64,000 nucleotides of DNA from Eonycteris spelaea (Eukaryota; Chordata; Mammalia; Chiroptera; Pteropodidae), in NCBI GenBank assembly GCA_003508835.1, contig PUFA01000007.1:18003001-18067000 (forward strand), written 5' to 3'. Both the position numbers and the translations under genes were made by a program. Positions 21,721 to 33,115 of the stretch are shown one piece after another. Positions within the stretch are counted from its first letter, which is position 1. Each line of letters begins with the position of its first letter. The notes beneath the pieces were generated by a model, which searched no databases, was not told where the DNA came from, and was given only the letters and a program-made list of their open reading frames with translations.

Positions 21721-23694
21721 AAGGCCTTTTTACTACCAGATCCATGACTTTGCTTATACCAGAATATTTACTCTTATTGTTTCTCTGCACCCATTTTAGC
21801 TTCTACTCTCTCCATAAACACTTACTGATTCCTCCACATGTGAAATTAGTGAGTCAAGACCCCCCCTGCAGAAAGTGTGTGATAAATATGTTTTGTTTCT
21901 TTCCTTCTATCTGTAAACAGTTTGTTGATGATTGGTTTATATGGTTAAAATGCTGTGTTATTTGAAAAAGAAGGCAAAGCCTTATGGACTAGGTTAGAAT
22001 AAACAGTTCTAAAACACAACTCCTAGATTAGTATGAAAAAACTGAATGAAGGACCAAATAAAACAGCAGCCGTTATCCAAAAATGAATAACAGGATGCAG
22101 GTTTCAGCACATGAGACTGAAATATGATGTCTGAGTTTTGGTGGTGGCTTTAACCTGAATATAGAGATCCCTGCTCTCCTAGACAATGATTTGCAGAATA
22201 ATTACACATTTGAAGAGTTGATATATTTTCCCAAAAATATTATAGAATATAGTTAGCACTTTAGATATGGGAATGTAGCTGGAGAAGGCTTGATAATGTG
22301 CAAGAGAAGGAGATACTGGAATATATTAACGTCCAAGGACTTTAAGACCTTGGCAACCTATTTCCTGCCATCCAATCTTCTCTCTCAGATATAGGCTGAG
22401 CCAATTGGTGAATAATCCGGTTTGAAATACCTTCAAAAGTGTTTTAATATCTATATTATCCAGGGACATGAGGAAAACAACTGAAGAGGACACCCTGATA
22501 TATCTTCAACTAATCTTTTTACTTTATATTATTCCAGCTTTTTAAAAAAATTATAATTCTTTATAATATCTAACCTGCTAGAATATATAACCACCGAGGA
22601 CAAGAACATGTTTATGTTCCAACTATAGAGTTCCTTATAAAAGAAAGTGGCTCGATAATTACTGACTAAGTTGAATTAAGTAAAAAAAAAAAATGTAACT
22701 GACATAAAAATCAGCAAACTTCACTGTGATTGAGTAAAACAAACAAGTGTTAACTAATGAATGGCAACATTAGAGTTTGCCCGTCAACATAATGGAATGT
22801 TATACATTAGACTTGAAATTAGAATACCCTGATGCTAGATTAAGTCTGTCTTTGGCAGATAGAACTGAGTTGTACTAGAACTGGCTATATTAAAAAACAA
22901 CACCACCAACAAAACCTCATTGCATCTAATGTAGATAATCTAGAAATCAGCATATCTTCCATTTTTGCTAGGAGTTGTGAATAAAGTAATATGGCCCAGA
23001 AGTTGCAAGCTCACCATTTATATAGAGATAAGTGATACTGAAGTAATTTGCTTGATAAGAAGCATCCATAGAAATAAGATATAATCTCCTTAATCTTTTC
23101 CATTATATACTGAGCAAAAGAGTGATCAGTGGCAAACAACTGATTATGTTGAGGGCAGTGAGAGTTTACATAAAAAGAATCTTAAAAGTCTGGGAAGTTC
23201 TAATTTCTCAGGCGAAGGTAATTCAGAGACCATTTGTTGGTCACAAGTTAAATTTGTTTTTCCATATGAAGAATATTTCCAAACCTCTGTTCTAGTAATT
23301 TGTACCATTTTTCTTCTATAAGAAAACACCAGCACGTGTTATTTAACTTCTGTTATTTCCTGGTGGACATAGTTGTGCTGATTATCTAAGAATTACATTA
23401 TTATCAAAGTGTTTTTATTCCCTACAGATTTGGAAATATATACATGGTCAGATTTATTATTTTTATCTCCAGGTGCCTTTTGTTGAATAATTCTATCTAG
23501 AATCTTGACCTTAAGGAAAACCTGGATTCCTTTTTATTGTCTTCAAATTTTATATCTTAGGCAGACAGTATGGGATGTACAAAAGGAAAACACTGCTTGA
23601 CCACGTATGCGCAAGTGCAGTTAAGACATTTTAAGACCAGTTACTCTATTGTGTACCACAATGGACGTAGTTATGTTTGGTTTATGAGGTTAGC
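21721..23694. other. AT-rich intergenic DNA
   Basis: No gene. At 22,560-22,680 a weak L2 3' end is possible (CTGCTAGAATATATAACCACCGAGGACAAGAAC). Otherwise unique. Confidence 0.35.
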
Positions 23695-23840
23695 AGAACA
23701 ATCTCAGGGCACTTGTCAGATAACCTGGGTTCCAGGCTGGTCTCTTACTGCTGTAGTAACCTTGAACTACTCACTTATCTATTTCTAAAATCACTTTTTG
23801 CCTTGCAAAGTGTAATAAAACTCCTCTGTCTTACAGTGTT
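23695..23840 (+). repeat. MIR SINE fragment
   Basis: Plus-strand MIR: AACCTGGGTTCCAGGCTGGTCTCTTACTGCTGTAGTAACCTTGAACTACTCACTTATCTATTTC, readable against MIR's GGTTCGAATCCTGGCTCTGCCACTTACTAGCTGTGTGACC. Frames here are tRNA-derived SINE sequence, not genes. Confidence 0.6.
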
Positions 23841-23999
23841 TTTTTTGAAAAATTCAAGTGTGATAAAGAATATAGATGTTTTATAAATGGTTAGGTATTG
23901 TTCAATGTAAGCCTAAAGGTCTTTTACAAATCTGCATCCTCTTAACATGGAGTTTATTGACTTCAATGGTGCAGTGACAAGACTGAACCTTGGTATCTA

Positions 24000-24115
24000 A
24001 TACTGATACTCTTTGGCTCAAATTCCGGGTTTACTACTTCACAGGTATGCAACTTTGGTCAAATTTCTTAACCCCTCTGGAAAGCAATTTTATCTTTTAC
24101 TAAATGGAAAAGAAA
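24000..24115 (+). repeat. MIR SINE fragment
   Basis: CTTTGGCTCAAATTCCGGG, TTTACTACTTCACAGGTATGCAACTTTGGTCAAATTTCTTAACCCCTCTGG and AATTTTATCTTTTACTAAATGGAAAAG follow the MIR order in plus orientation. Confidence 0.75.
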
Positions 24116-24550
24116 AACAGGACCTTTTCATAGAAATATGCCTTTCACTTAGTAGTCACTCATCCACCATTATTTCCCACTCTTTCATAGATCACACTCC
24201 TCCTCCAAAATCCATAACACAAAGATACTTTTTCCTACATATTACAACTTAGAAATTAAGGAGAACTCACAAAACTTCATGATAGTCACAAGGAAAGTTA
24301 ATAGCTTGGAAAAAAGAATATGTGAAGGAAGTTTAAAGAACTAGATCAGTTGAAACTGAGCAGAAAACTAAGAAGAGAGGGAACTGAACTTGTCTTCTTC
24401 AGAAATAAAGATAGATGAAATGTTGACCATCTCCTTCCACTCACAAAGATGAGAGACCAATAGTAAGAAAGACAGCAATTGTAAGATTTCCCAGTTAAAG
24501 ATGCTTTGTATAGTCTTCATCCTGTTTTCTCCTTAAACCCACTGTAAGTG
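24116..24550. other. Unique intergenic DNA
   Basis: No gene or repeat recognised. Confidence 0.4.
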
Positions 24551-24603
24551 TGATATATATACATACATACATATAGACACATACACACACACATACATAC
24601 ATA

Positions 24604-24639
<36 letters not shown>

Positions 24640-24648
24640 TATATATTG
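24551..24648. repeat. Compound (CATA)n/(CA)n/(TA)n/(TATG)n microsatellite with palindrome
   Basis: CATA units, then CA units, a (TA)n core, then TATG units. The change from CATA to its complement TATG around the TA core forms a perfect 32-nt palindrome at 24,591-24,622. Confidence 0.9.
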
Positions 24649-25564
24649 TTTTTTAAATACAATAATCCATAAAGAAAAAGGAAATGAGAGATAACAAAAA
24701 CAAAATTTAGGAAGCTAGAAAGCAGATAGACAAGTGGTAACTGACAAGCAGACTGCAAAGCTGAACCATAACAACAGTAGGAAACACTGATAACAAGCTT
24801 TGTTCACCCCACAGAACTCCCTGTGGAACAGGCACCTCAAAGTTTTAGTGCAGGAACTAAAATCAGGAAAATGGCTTGAAAGTCTATGTGCAAAGTTGAT
24901 AATCTTCCTTTAGCATCATAGCCTGGCAACTACGCTCTCTCATCATAGGCGTATGAATGGGCATTCATTTTCGACCAGTGTAAACAGAGGGTCTCAGCGC
25001 TGGGAGACATGAGACACAGTTGAAAGTAGGCCACCAAACTGGAAACTGAGGGATTTAGTTAACCGAGTGCTAATGAATCAGAGAATAAAATGTGTGAAGG
25101 GAGTTTAAAATGGAATAATATGAACATTTAGATCCCTCCAACTTTCCCCACTTGGCTCCCAGATGGCGTGATCTTTTATAATTTACCGCCTCAACTGCAG
25201 GACTTTTGAGAATTAAAGGGGGTGTTAATCATAATTTATTTGAAATATAGTATAAAGTAGACATATCTCAAACGAGTTGGAGATTATGGAGTCATAGGCC
25301 TATTCCTGGAACTCGAGTAGCCAGACTTAAGCTTCTCCGAGAGAAGTTAAAAGAGTTTCTCTGAGAGACTCTGAAGAACTCAAGAAAAAAATAGATAAAG
25401 AAAGAAGCTGCTGATTGTCTACAGTCCTAAAAGAAACAACATGGTCAGCTAACTCTGCAATGAAGCCTGTAGTCAACACGTTTCAGTTATAAATGGCATT
25501 TGTAAACCAAGAATGTCAAACCTAGATAGCAATCTTATTTAAATTATAATAAAAAGATATTTGT
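24649..25564. other. Unique intergenic DNA with short palindromes
   Basis: No repeat family. Contains ATGAATG-GG-CATTCAT at 24,953-24,968 and two neighbouring palindromes at 25,332-25,372. CpGs at 24,930-25,000 are more frequent than nearby. Confidence 0.35.
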
Positions 25565-25648
25565 ATTGAATAACTATGGCATACACCTGAAACTAATACA
25601 ATATTGTATGTTAGCTATGTTTTAATACAACTTTTTTTAAAAAAAGAT
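25565..25648 (+). repeat. L1 3' terminus with A-rich tail
   Basis: ACACCTGAAACTAATACAATATTGTATGTTAGCTATGTTTTAATACAAC is the typical end of laurasiatherian L1 3' UTRs, followed by a T7A7 junction. Confidence 0.7.
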
Positions 25649-25884
25649 ATTTGGAGAAATGGAAGTGTGCATATCAGAAGTGAGGTTGGATAAGTTCTTT
25701 ATCCTCTATTGGGAGACTCAATAGATAATGCTTTTAAAAAATCAAGACAAAATCTAAGAATATGTTATGCTATTTAAAAATACGGAGATAAATTTTGAAA
25801 AAAACATGCTAAAATCGTGAAACACACAGACTCTAGTGAGTAGGAAATGGTGAAAGTGCTATTTTTTTTTATAACAACTGTTTT

Positions 25885-26140
25885 ACTTCCTAATCCAGGG
25901 GTTATCAAACTATGGCATGCAGGCCATATCTTTCTAGTGCCCAGCTTTATAAAAAAAAAACCAAACAACAAAAAAAGTTTTCTAGGAACTCAGCCACACC
26001 CATTTATTTATGGAAATCTATAACTGCTTACATAGTACAACTGCAGAATTGAATAGGTGCAATACAGACCATATTGCTCACATAGCCTAAAATATTTATT
26101 ATCTGGCCCTATAGAGAAGAGCATTTGCTGACGCTACTCT
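25885..26140 (+). repeat. Non-autonomous hAT (Charlie-type) DNA transposon
   Basis: Starts near CAGGGGTTATCAAACTATGGCATGCAGGCC, continues with CAGCCACACCCATTTATTTATGG, ACTGCAGAATTGAATAGGTGCAATACAGACC and CCTAAAATATTTATTATCTGGCCC, and ends near TTGCTGACGCTACTC. This matches the MER-type hAT family with CAGGGGTCGGCAAACT termini. An A-rich tract interrupts it at 25,949-25,976. Confidence 0.85.
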
Positions 26141-27187
26141 AAACTATGAACATTCATAGTTGATTTAAAAAAATTTAGTGGTGTTGAATACATTTTAAAA
26201 TGGGTGTTTCTATGCAAGAGAATGAGGAGTCAAGCAAAATTGAGGGTGTCTCTTTTTGGAGCTTGACACTGGCAGAACATTTTCCTCTTCTAAATGATTG
26301 TGGATAATCCTACTCAAAGCCAGGATGATAAAAACAGTTGGTATATACAAGACAGTGGCTAGTCTGAACTTTAAATGAAGCAAAGAAAACCTTTCTAATG
26401 TTCATTTTGGTTATTCAACAGTTTTTGCTCAATTGTCTATGTGGTTCAAAATATACAAGTTTTCGTCAAGTGTTTTATAAGTAACGACATCCGTGCACCC
26501 ATCCATAAGGCCTATTAGCAAATGTGGCTCTCAGAGGAGCTCTGTGACGGAGCCCAACACTCACTTCCGAGCCTGAGGATTTAAGTGTTTTCCTTGGGGA
26601 AAAATCCTACATGGCATTTTGTCAGCATCTTTCTCGTTCAGCTGCTTTCATATCACATTATCTTAACATATTGCACTGTCTCTTAGTGTCATGCTTTTTA
26701 ATATGCTTCCAAATGAACTGATTCTTAAAAAACCAAATTAAAAACTTCCCATTTTTTGGTCATACAGAAAGAAATACCTGAAGAGGTCAGTAGATTTCCA
26801 TGCCTCGCCTCTACCTAAAGTTTCAAACATTGATTGTGCCAGGATGAAATTTACTAATCAAAACTGCTAAGTTTGAACATCATTTTTTCAGAGCAAGTGA
26901 AAAAGCTATACTTTTGGAAGTAAATTAGCCCGTCTACGTTAATTTTTGATTCGTTGGCTCAAAAATAACTTGAAAAAAAAAATTAGTACCTGTACCTTCA
27001 TCATTATAAAATCACATCAGTAGTTTAAGAATTGTGAACAAGTGAGTATTCTCTCAATAAAAATAGTCTAAAAATGCAATTTTCCCTTTTTGAGGTCAAA
27101 GTTTGGTATTAGCAAGGGCTTCAGTTTGTGCTTATTACCATAGATTCTATAAAATCTGTCTATGGAGGTGTAGTAAAGAGCCTTTAC
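26141..27187. other. Unique intergenic DNA
   Basis: Repeat-free by eye for about 1 kb. The part at 26,480-26,640 has more G, C and CpG than the surroundings. No coding signal. Confidence 0.35.
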
Positions 27188-27229
27188 AAAAAAAAAAAAA
27201 GAAGAAGAAGAAGAAAAAGAAGAAAGAAA
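27188..27229. repeat. Poly(A)/(GAA)n purine tract
   Basis: Thirteen adenines followed by GAA units and GAAA. Explains the lysine-rich frame predicted across it. Confidence 0.9.
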
Positions 27230-27394
27230 CACCACCTGATTGTGGGTATTTTTATTATTCTGGCTCTGTCAAAATGATTACTTTCTGCTAGCACTTGGAG
27301 AGGAGTGAAGCATAAATATATGGAAAGAAAGAAGCCTGGGGGTAGGCAGATCAATGTAAGATTGGCCATGCAGGTTACAGGCAACTATTTGCTC
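27230..27394. other. Unique DNA
   Basis: Nothing recognised. Confidence 0.35.
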
Positions 27395-27490
27395 ACAGGA
27401 TACTTAAAAGTATTTATTGACCGAGACCAACCACAGCCTCTAACACATAGTGGGGACTCAATAAATATTGAGTGCATGAATAAATGAATA
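27395..27490 (+). repeat. L2 LINE, extreme 3' end
   Basis: CAGCCTCTAACACATAGTGGGGACTCAATAAATATTGAGTGCATGAATAAATGAA is the L2 terminus (CACATAGTAGGCGCTCAATAAATATTTGTTGAATGAATG). Confidence 0.75.
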
Positions 27491-28294
27491 ACTATATCTA
27501 TCAATGTATGTAAGAATGATTGAATAGATAGGTGAAGAAATGCAACAAACTGGGGAGAAAAAGAGGCAAAATTAAGTAGAAATGGAACATGAATAGGTGT
27601 CCTTTTTAATACTCTACTGGCCCCCTCAGGACACCTTACTAGAGGTAGAGGTGCAAAAGAAAAGGCTTTATCTTTTCTAAAATCCTCTTAACGTAATTTG
27701 AATCTCTTTCTTTAAACCCCCAGCACAGAAAAATATAAATGATTGACTTCTTTTGGTGCCAAAATGAGTCTCCCTATCAGTAGCCTATAGGAACAAGTCT
27801 CCTTTCTCTTGTTTTTCCTCTACCTAACAATCATCTAATTTAGGTAAGTGCACGACCAAATGAAAAGTGATTGCTATGAAATACATGCATGTTGTTGTAT
27901 TGGTTCACCTCTTGGGAAAGAAAGTGGATTACCATTTCTGCTCAACGGTGTCAGTATTGTACAAAGCAATATATAAAATACTCCAGTAAACAATTCACAA
28001 AGGCTAATCGACTCTATAAACTGAGCAGGACCAGAAACCCCATTTGTTTTTGGCTTTCATTCTGCATTTCCGTCAGCACTCAATATGGTAGTATCTGTTA
28101 GAGACAGCACTATTCACCGAACAGTATAAAAGAGACGAGAGCAACTTACACTAAAATCGCTATAATTTACCAGTACATATCGGCAACTTCTCTCACATGA
28201 CGTTAATATCTGCACATGGACCCAGTAAGGGACCTGTTACTAGAAGCCACTATGCCCATGAGTTTGTTGAGATTTTTTCTCCCTCCTAATAATT
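27491..28294. other. Unique intergenic DNA
   Basis: No gene or assignable repeat. Confidence 0.4.
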
Positions 28295-28480
28295 AGAAGA
28301 GGCAGCCTGGTGTAGTATAAAGAATGTGGATAACATTTAAGTCCGATAAAAATTTAAAACATGTTCTGTGATCTTAGAGAAGTGATCGTTTCTCAAACCA
28401 CAGTTTGCTCACCAAAAAAAGGGGGTTCCCATTAATATCTTCATTACAGGGCTATTGCAAATACCATCAACAGGTGTAAA
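28295..28480 (+). repeat. MIR SINE
   Basis: Begins with the tRNA-like 5' region GAGGCAGCCTGGTGTAGTATAAAGAATGTGGA, then TGTGATCTTAGAGAAGTGATCG, ACCACAGTTTGCTCACC and CATTACAGGGCTATTGC. Near full length. Confidence 0.75.
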
Positions 28481-28654
28481 GCAGCCAGACATAAATGACA
28501 ACAGACTGGTTGATAAGACTATTGCACCCACAGTTCTACTATTGGGGTCTGCCAAAAAATTTTCTTGTATAATTTTTTAAAAACTTCACCACATTTATCT
28601 TTCTTTTTGGTATGCATGCATGTGGATTTGCAATATATTGTATCTGTTAAAAAT

Positions 28655-28830
28655 TGAGGACTTAGAGTCTCAGCTCTACCCTTCTCACTGTGTGATCTTA
28701 GATAAGTTCCATAACCACCTATGTCTCAGTTTATCCATAAAAAGAAGAAAAGAAGAATAGAGAGAGCCTTATCAGGATAAAATAACTAATAATTAAGTGT
28801 CAGGAATGGTATAAATACTTAACACTTTTA
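28655..28830 (+). repeat. MIR SINE
   Basis: CAGCTCTACCCTTCTCACTGTGTGATCTTAGATAAGTTCC, TGTCTCAGTTTATCCATAAAA and a GGATAAAATAACTAATAATTAAG end, in MIR order and orientation, 175 bases after another MIR. Confidence 0.8.
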
Positions 28831-29164
28831 GTTACTTTCATTATAGTATGAGGAGTCATAATAATATAAATAATATTCAAATATTCTGTGCCAAAATTTT
28901 GTTCTTAAAGTATTTCACACCCTGCTGGCAGCCACTATATCATTCTAAGACTGCTTCAGGCTCCTTTCACTGTGCCATTGTGCAGACAAATGTTTATTTT
29001 TTACATTTGTACTACGCCAATGCTGCATGCCTAGCTGTACTACACAATGTCAAATTTCTTAGATCTGTGTTGTGATTTCATATAAGATGAGGTTAATGCA
29101 ATTTTCTTAAAGAGCCTCATGCTTGCTAGGGATCTGCCATGCATTCCAGTCGTGGTTTCAGCCT
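28831..29164. other. Unique AT-rich DNA
   Basis: Nothing recognised. Confidence 0.35.
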
Positions 29165-29405
29165 TCCCTACAATGTGCATTGATCTTGGCCACTCCGTGG
29201 ACATGGATCATCCTCCAGCTGAATCTTACATGAGACCTCGGCCTTGGCAGTCATCTTAATTGCAGCCTTTTGAGAGAACCCAAAGTAGTGAACTCAGCTA
29301 AGCTCTGCCCCGAATTTCTGCCCTATAGAAACTGTGAGTTAATAAATGTGCGTTATTCTAAGCCACTAGATCTGTAGTAATATTGTTATAAAATAATAGA
29401 TCACA
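29165..29405 (+). repeat. MaLR-like LTR, 3' part
   Basis: CATCTTAATTGCAGCCTTTTGAGAGAACCC, GAACTCAGCTAAGCTCTGCCCCGAATTTCTG, GAAACTGTGAGTTAATAAATGTG and TTCTAAGCCACTAG are the polyadenylation-region landmarks of ancient mammalian LTRs of the MLT type. No internal retroviral sequence is attached. Confidence 0.7.
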
Positions 29406-30359
29406 AATGAAATACTGCAGAATGCACTTGGGAAAATACTTGTATACCTATTTAGAGTATCAGACTCTACGCATAAGAAACTATTTTAAATTTTCTGCAT
29501 CACTTTGTATAGTACTTAATGCAGAGTATTATTTTCTTTTCTGGACCAAAAATTGGTCTTTAATTTTGGTGTACAAACACCACTTCCAGTATATACCAAC
29601 AAACCGTACCCAGTTAATAATAACTAATTTAGAATGTGGTTATTGATGCAATTGATGATATGCAAATGGAACTTGGTTATCTCAAATCTTTTGTGTCTAA
29701 TACTGATGATAATAAAGAATATTATCATACTCATCTGACACTTGTTTTGATATAATCATGGATATCTATAAAACAACCATAGAAAGGAAAAAAGAAGATA
29801 AAGTATTCATAGCCATGCATATAAAAAGTATCTAGTCTTTTAAAGAAAATCATTGTCTTCTCTCTACTCACTGCAGCCTGGGCAGGGTTAATCATGGTCT
29901 AGGTATGAATGGTAAACTCGCTTTTTTTTTTTTAATCCAAAGGGAACATGTTTGGGGACCAAAGTGGCCAAGTAGGTTAAGTACTGGGCAGCTGATGGAG
30001 ATTGAAGCCTGATGATATCTTGGAGGTAAAAGATAAAATAATATCTAAGTGATTCATCTAAAAGTACTTTCAAATTAATGAGTCCAGAAACAAGTAGCAG
30101 TGTCAGGGAAGTAAACCTGGCTCTTTGTTTATTTTTAACATAAATATTTTTTCTCTTAAGGAGTGTATTCATCACTCCAGGTGCTTTGGCCTTTTCTCCC
30201 CTTCATCTAAATCATCTTGCCCACAGCAGCAACACACCCAGACTGATATAGTTCAAGCCACAGAGAGGAGAAGGGGATGACCTTGTCTGGGATTTTGAAA
30301 AAAAGAGAAGGCGAAGGGAATGGTTTATTAAGACTTGAACTAGAAGGAGAGCAAAGCTC
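29406..30359. other. AT-rich intergenic DNA
   Basis: No gene. T12 run at 29,922. A minus-strand frame at 29,888-30,175 has no recognisable motif. Confidence 0.4.
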
Positions 30360-30670
30360 CAATCTAATTATTGTTTAATGACTGGGCTCCAGTCAGAACG
30401 TCAGGTCTGGGCCGCCCGGCTTGGTGAAAGAACACAAGGACCAACGATGGCAGTCAACTGTCTCTGTCTCTTGTGCCAACGGTAGGCATGCCCAACACAT
30501 GCTGATTTTACTGAGGACATCAGGAGGAATGAAAACAGTGCCTTTCCTCTACTCTGATGTCATCCTGCTCTGTCATAACAGTGGCCTAAGCGCCCACAGG
30601 TCCCTGAGTGTCTTCAGCATCAATCTCTATGGTCAAGATGACCTTTACTACCCAAATTTAAAACAATAGC
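30360..30670. other. Unique CpG-containing block with ERE-like site
   Basis: GC-richer than surroundings with GGGCCGCCCGGC near 30,410, other scattered CpGs, and no repeat landmark. An oestrogen-response-element-like palindrome lies at 30,631-30,643. The 82-codon frame here starts at a non-ATG codon and shows no domain. Candidate regulatory element, not proven. Confidence 0.3.
30631..30643. promoter_or_regulatory. ERE-like palindrome GGTCA-AGA-TGACC
   Basis: Both five-base half-sites of the nuclear-receptor palindrome GGTCAnnnTGACC are intact with the 3-base spacer that steroid receptors prefer. The right half extends to TGACCT; the left is TGGTCA instead of AGGTCA. Motif match only. Confidence 0.35.
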
Positions 30671-30734
30671 TCTGTGCTGAGTAAGAAGGACTATGGTGCA
30701 ATATTTTTGACAAAGTTGTGATAACCCATAGGTG

Positions 30735-30985
30735 TAAAGAAGCTTTCATTCGGGCAGAACTGAGTTCAAACCCTAGCTTTTTCAGTCGCTAACTAGATGT
30801 CTAAATATATAAACCTGATTTTATGAATAATAGACATTAGTAGGTGATGGCTGAATCTCTCTGAGTTTCAGCTATTTCATCTTTCCAATGGGATTAACAT
30901 ATGTCTTTGGAGACCACTGTAAGAATTTCACGTAAAAGTGATAGCATAGCCCATTACCACATATTAGAAACTCCATAAATGTTCA
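30735..30985 (+). repeat. MIR SINE, diverged
   Basis: GAACTGAGTTCAAACCCTAGC is the MIR B-box region. CTCTCTGAGTTTCAGCTATTTCATCTTTCCAATGGGATTAA follows, with an extra AT-rich segment at about 30,790-30,850 between the two. Confidence 0.6.
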
Positions 30986-31129
30986 CTTTTTATCATCATC
31001 TGGGAAATATTGAAGGCAAATAATTACCACATCTTTAAATTTTGTTCACTCTACTTAAGTAGAAAATATCACTCTGTACATATCCCATTAGTAAATATCT
31101 CCTTGCCTGCAGCAGCTTTGCAGGTAACT

Positions 31130-31330
31130 AAGTTCTTTGCATTAAAGGAATGGCCCTGCCTCAGGACACAGAAAGTCCTCATTCAACCTTATCAACGGGT
31201 TCTGCCACTTTAAGTAAAACCATGTATAAGGAAACTAATTGATATAAACAAGAGTTAAGTTCCTATAGCATCCCGTCTATAACAAAATGACATTGAACAA
31301 AACAGTATTATTTGAGGACCTGCTGTATTC
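31130..31330. repeat. Probable DNA-transposon relic
   Basis: TCCTCATTCAACCTTATCAACGGGTTCTGCCACTTTAAG, AAACTAATTGATATAAACAAGAGTTAAGTTCCTAT and GAGGACCTGCTGTA match the block order of a known old mammalian repeat that I place among DNA transposons with low certainty. Confidence 0.4.
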
Positions 31331-31714
31331 ATTATTGGCTACTGATAACAGTATTACTGTATAGACAAGTGATAACGTAGTATTAGAAATAACTGTCAAG
31401 TAGGTGAGAGAATTGGCTTCAGCTTCTAGTCAGCCCTCACAGAGTGAGGAGGGTTTTCTTTGGGAATGGAATGGGTCCACTTAAGTAAGCAGAGTCCATT
31501 CTTGGGGCCTGCTTCTCAGATACCCCTCTAACCTCGCAGAAGAGATTTTCAAAGTTTCAACATTCCTGCCAAATAAAAACACATCTGTAAGTGTGGCTTA
31601 CAGAAGACAGTTTCTTTTTCTCCTTCAGTCTTAAATCTACTGCTCCGTGGCCATCAAATAGGCATTCTGTACATTCTGTATGATCTTCCTATAAATGATC
31701 CCTTGGTTGCTTTG
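31331..31714. other. Unique DNA
   Basis: No gene or repeat recognised. Contains TCCACTTAAG near 31,478, an NKX2-type core, as a single isolated motif. Confidence 0.3.
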
Positions 31715-32180
31715 TTTTCTAGAGCTGCCCTAACAAATTACCACAAATTTGGTGGCTCAAAAATATCAGAAATGTATGCTCTCATGATTCTGGAGACCAG
31801 TGGTTTAAAACCAAGCGTTGGCAGGGTGGCTCCTCCTGGTAGCATCCATTCCCGGCCTCTCTGCTAACTTTTGGCAGCTGCTGGGGATCTTTGTTTTCCC
31901 TCGGCTTGTAGACATATCACTTTATTTTTGCCTCCACCATCACATGGCCTTCCTGATTCTGAGTCTCAGTGTCACAAACGTCCTTTCTCTTATAAATCCA
32001 GTTATTGGATTTTGAGCCCATCTTAAATCCAAGAGGATTTTAATTTCTGAGAACCTTACATTTAAATTACATCTGCAAAAGAAGGCTTATTGCAAACATG
32101 GTCCATTCCCAGGTACTCAGGATTAGGGCTAGGACACCTCATTACGGGGGACACAATTCAACCTACTCCAGTTGCCTCAG
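31715..32180 (-). repeat. MaLR-type (MLT1-like) LTR, antisense
   Basis: Read in reverse it gives GAATTGTGTCCCCC, a GGTACC-like middle, TTATAAGAGAAAGGACG, CCATGTGATGGTGGAGGC, CCTGCCAACGCTTGG, CTCCAGAATCATGAGAGC and GCCACCAAATTTGTGGTAATTTGTTA, the MLT1 order. Near full length, solo LTR, with no coding sequence. Confidence 0.85.
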
Positions 32181-32189
32181 GTACTAACA

Positions 32190-32850
32190 ATAAGGGTCAC
32201 ACAGGGTCCCTAATTCTTGCTCTTCCATCGTTCATTGATCACAAGTCTAAACTAAAGATCTTTAAAAATATAAATTTGATCCTCTCATCTTCCTGCTCAA
32301 AACACCTCAAAGGCTATCCAACACAGATCAGATTGGAATGAAACCAAAAGTCCTTTTCTATAGGGTAGAGTCTATACGACGTAAACTCTACTTTTTCCTC
32401 CCCAACTTCTTCTACAACTCTCCTGTCTTCACTTTTACACTTTTTCTGTTCCCCAAGGACATGGGAAGATTTTTACACTTTCTGTTCTTGGATTTTTCTT
32501 CCCCCGGAGTGCCAACAGCTGGTTCTTGGTCAGCATCGGAATGGCTTGTGCCCTTCACGTTTTCGTTCAGATGTCACTTTCACAAAGAAACTATCCCCGA
32601 TCAAACTACATTAATTAGCTCTCACTCCTCGGAGTCACTCTTTGTTCCAGAACCTGTTTTATATTCTTCAAGGATGTATCATGATCTAAAATTGCATTGC
32701 CTATTAGTTTCTACGTTGTCTTCTCCCCACTAGAATGTAAGTGTCATAAGGGAAGGGACCATCTTATTTATCATTGTTTCTCTACCATAACACCAGTGTT
32801 AGAAACACTATAGATGCTCAAAGAATTATTTAATAAATGAAAGAATAACA
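32190..32850 (+). repeat. L2 LINE, about 650 bp
   Basis: Successive L2 landmarks: TCCTGCTCAAAACACCTCAAAGGCTATCC, AAGTCCTTTTCTATAGGG, TCAGATGTCACTTTCAC, CCACTAGAATGTAAGTGTCATAAGGG and ATGCTCAAAGAATTATTTAATAAATGA. The 131-codon frame at 32,338-32,733 lies within it and is not a gene. Confidence 0.85.
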
Positions 32851-32884
32851 TCAACATGTCTCAAAGGAAAAAGGGGGCAGAGAG

Positions 32885-33115
32885 GAAGTAATGATAATTA
32901 AGCAACTACCATATGCTTTATTATTTTCTTTATGTATACCAGTTCTTTTAATTGTCGCGCTGATGCTGCGATGCAGGTTCTATTATTTCTCTTGTGTGCA
33001 GTGTAGAGAACCTAAGTGACTTTCCCAAAGTCACATAAATAAAAAAAAATGAAGCTTTCACCCAACAGAGAACTACCTGAATCTAAGACTCACATTCTTT
33101 TCATTAACTCCACTT
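32885..33115 (-). repeat. MIR SINE
   Basis: Antisense MIR: AAGCAACTACCATATGC, TTCTTTTAATTGTCGCGCTGATGCTGCGATGCAGG, GAGAACCTAAGTGACTTTCCCAAAGTCACATAAAT, and the terminal CTAAGACTCACATTC block. Confidence 0.8.

Noticed and set aside
27103..27291. Lysine-rich 62-codon frame
   Set aside because: Produced by translating the A/GAA simple repeat.
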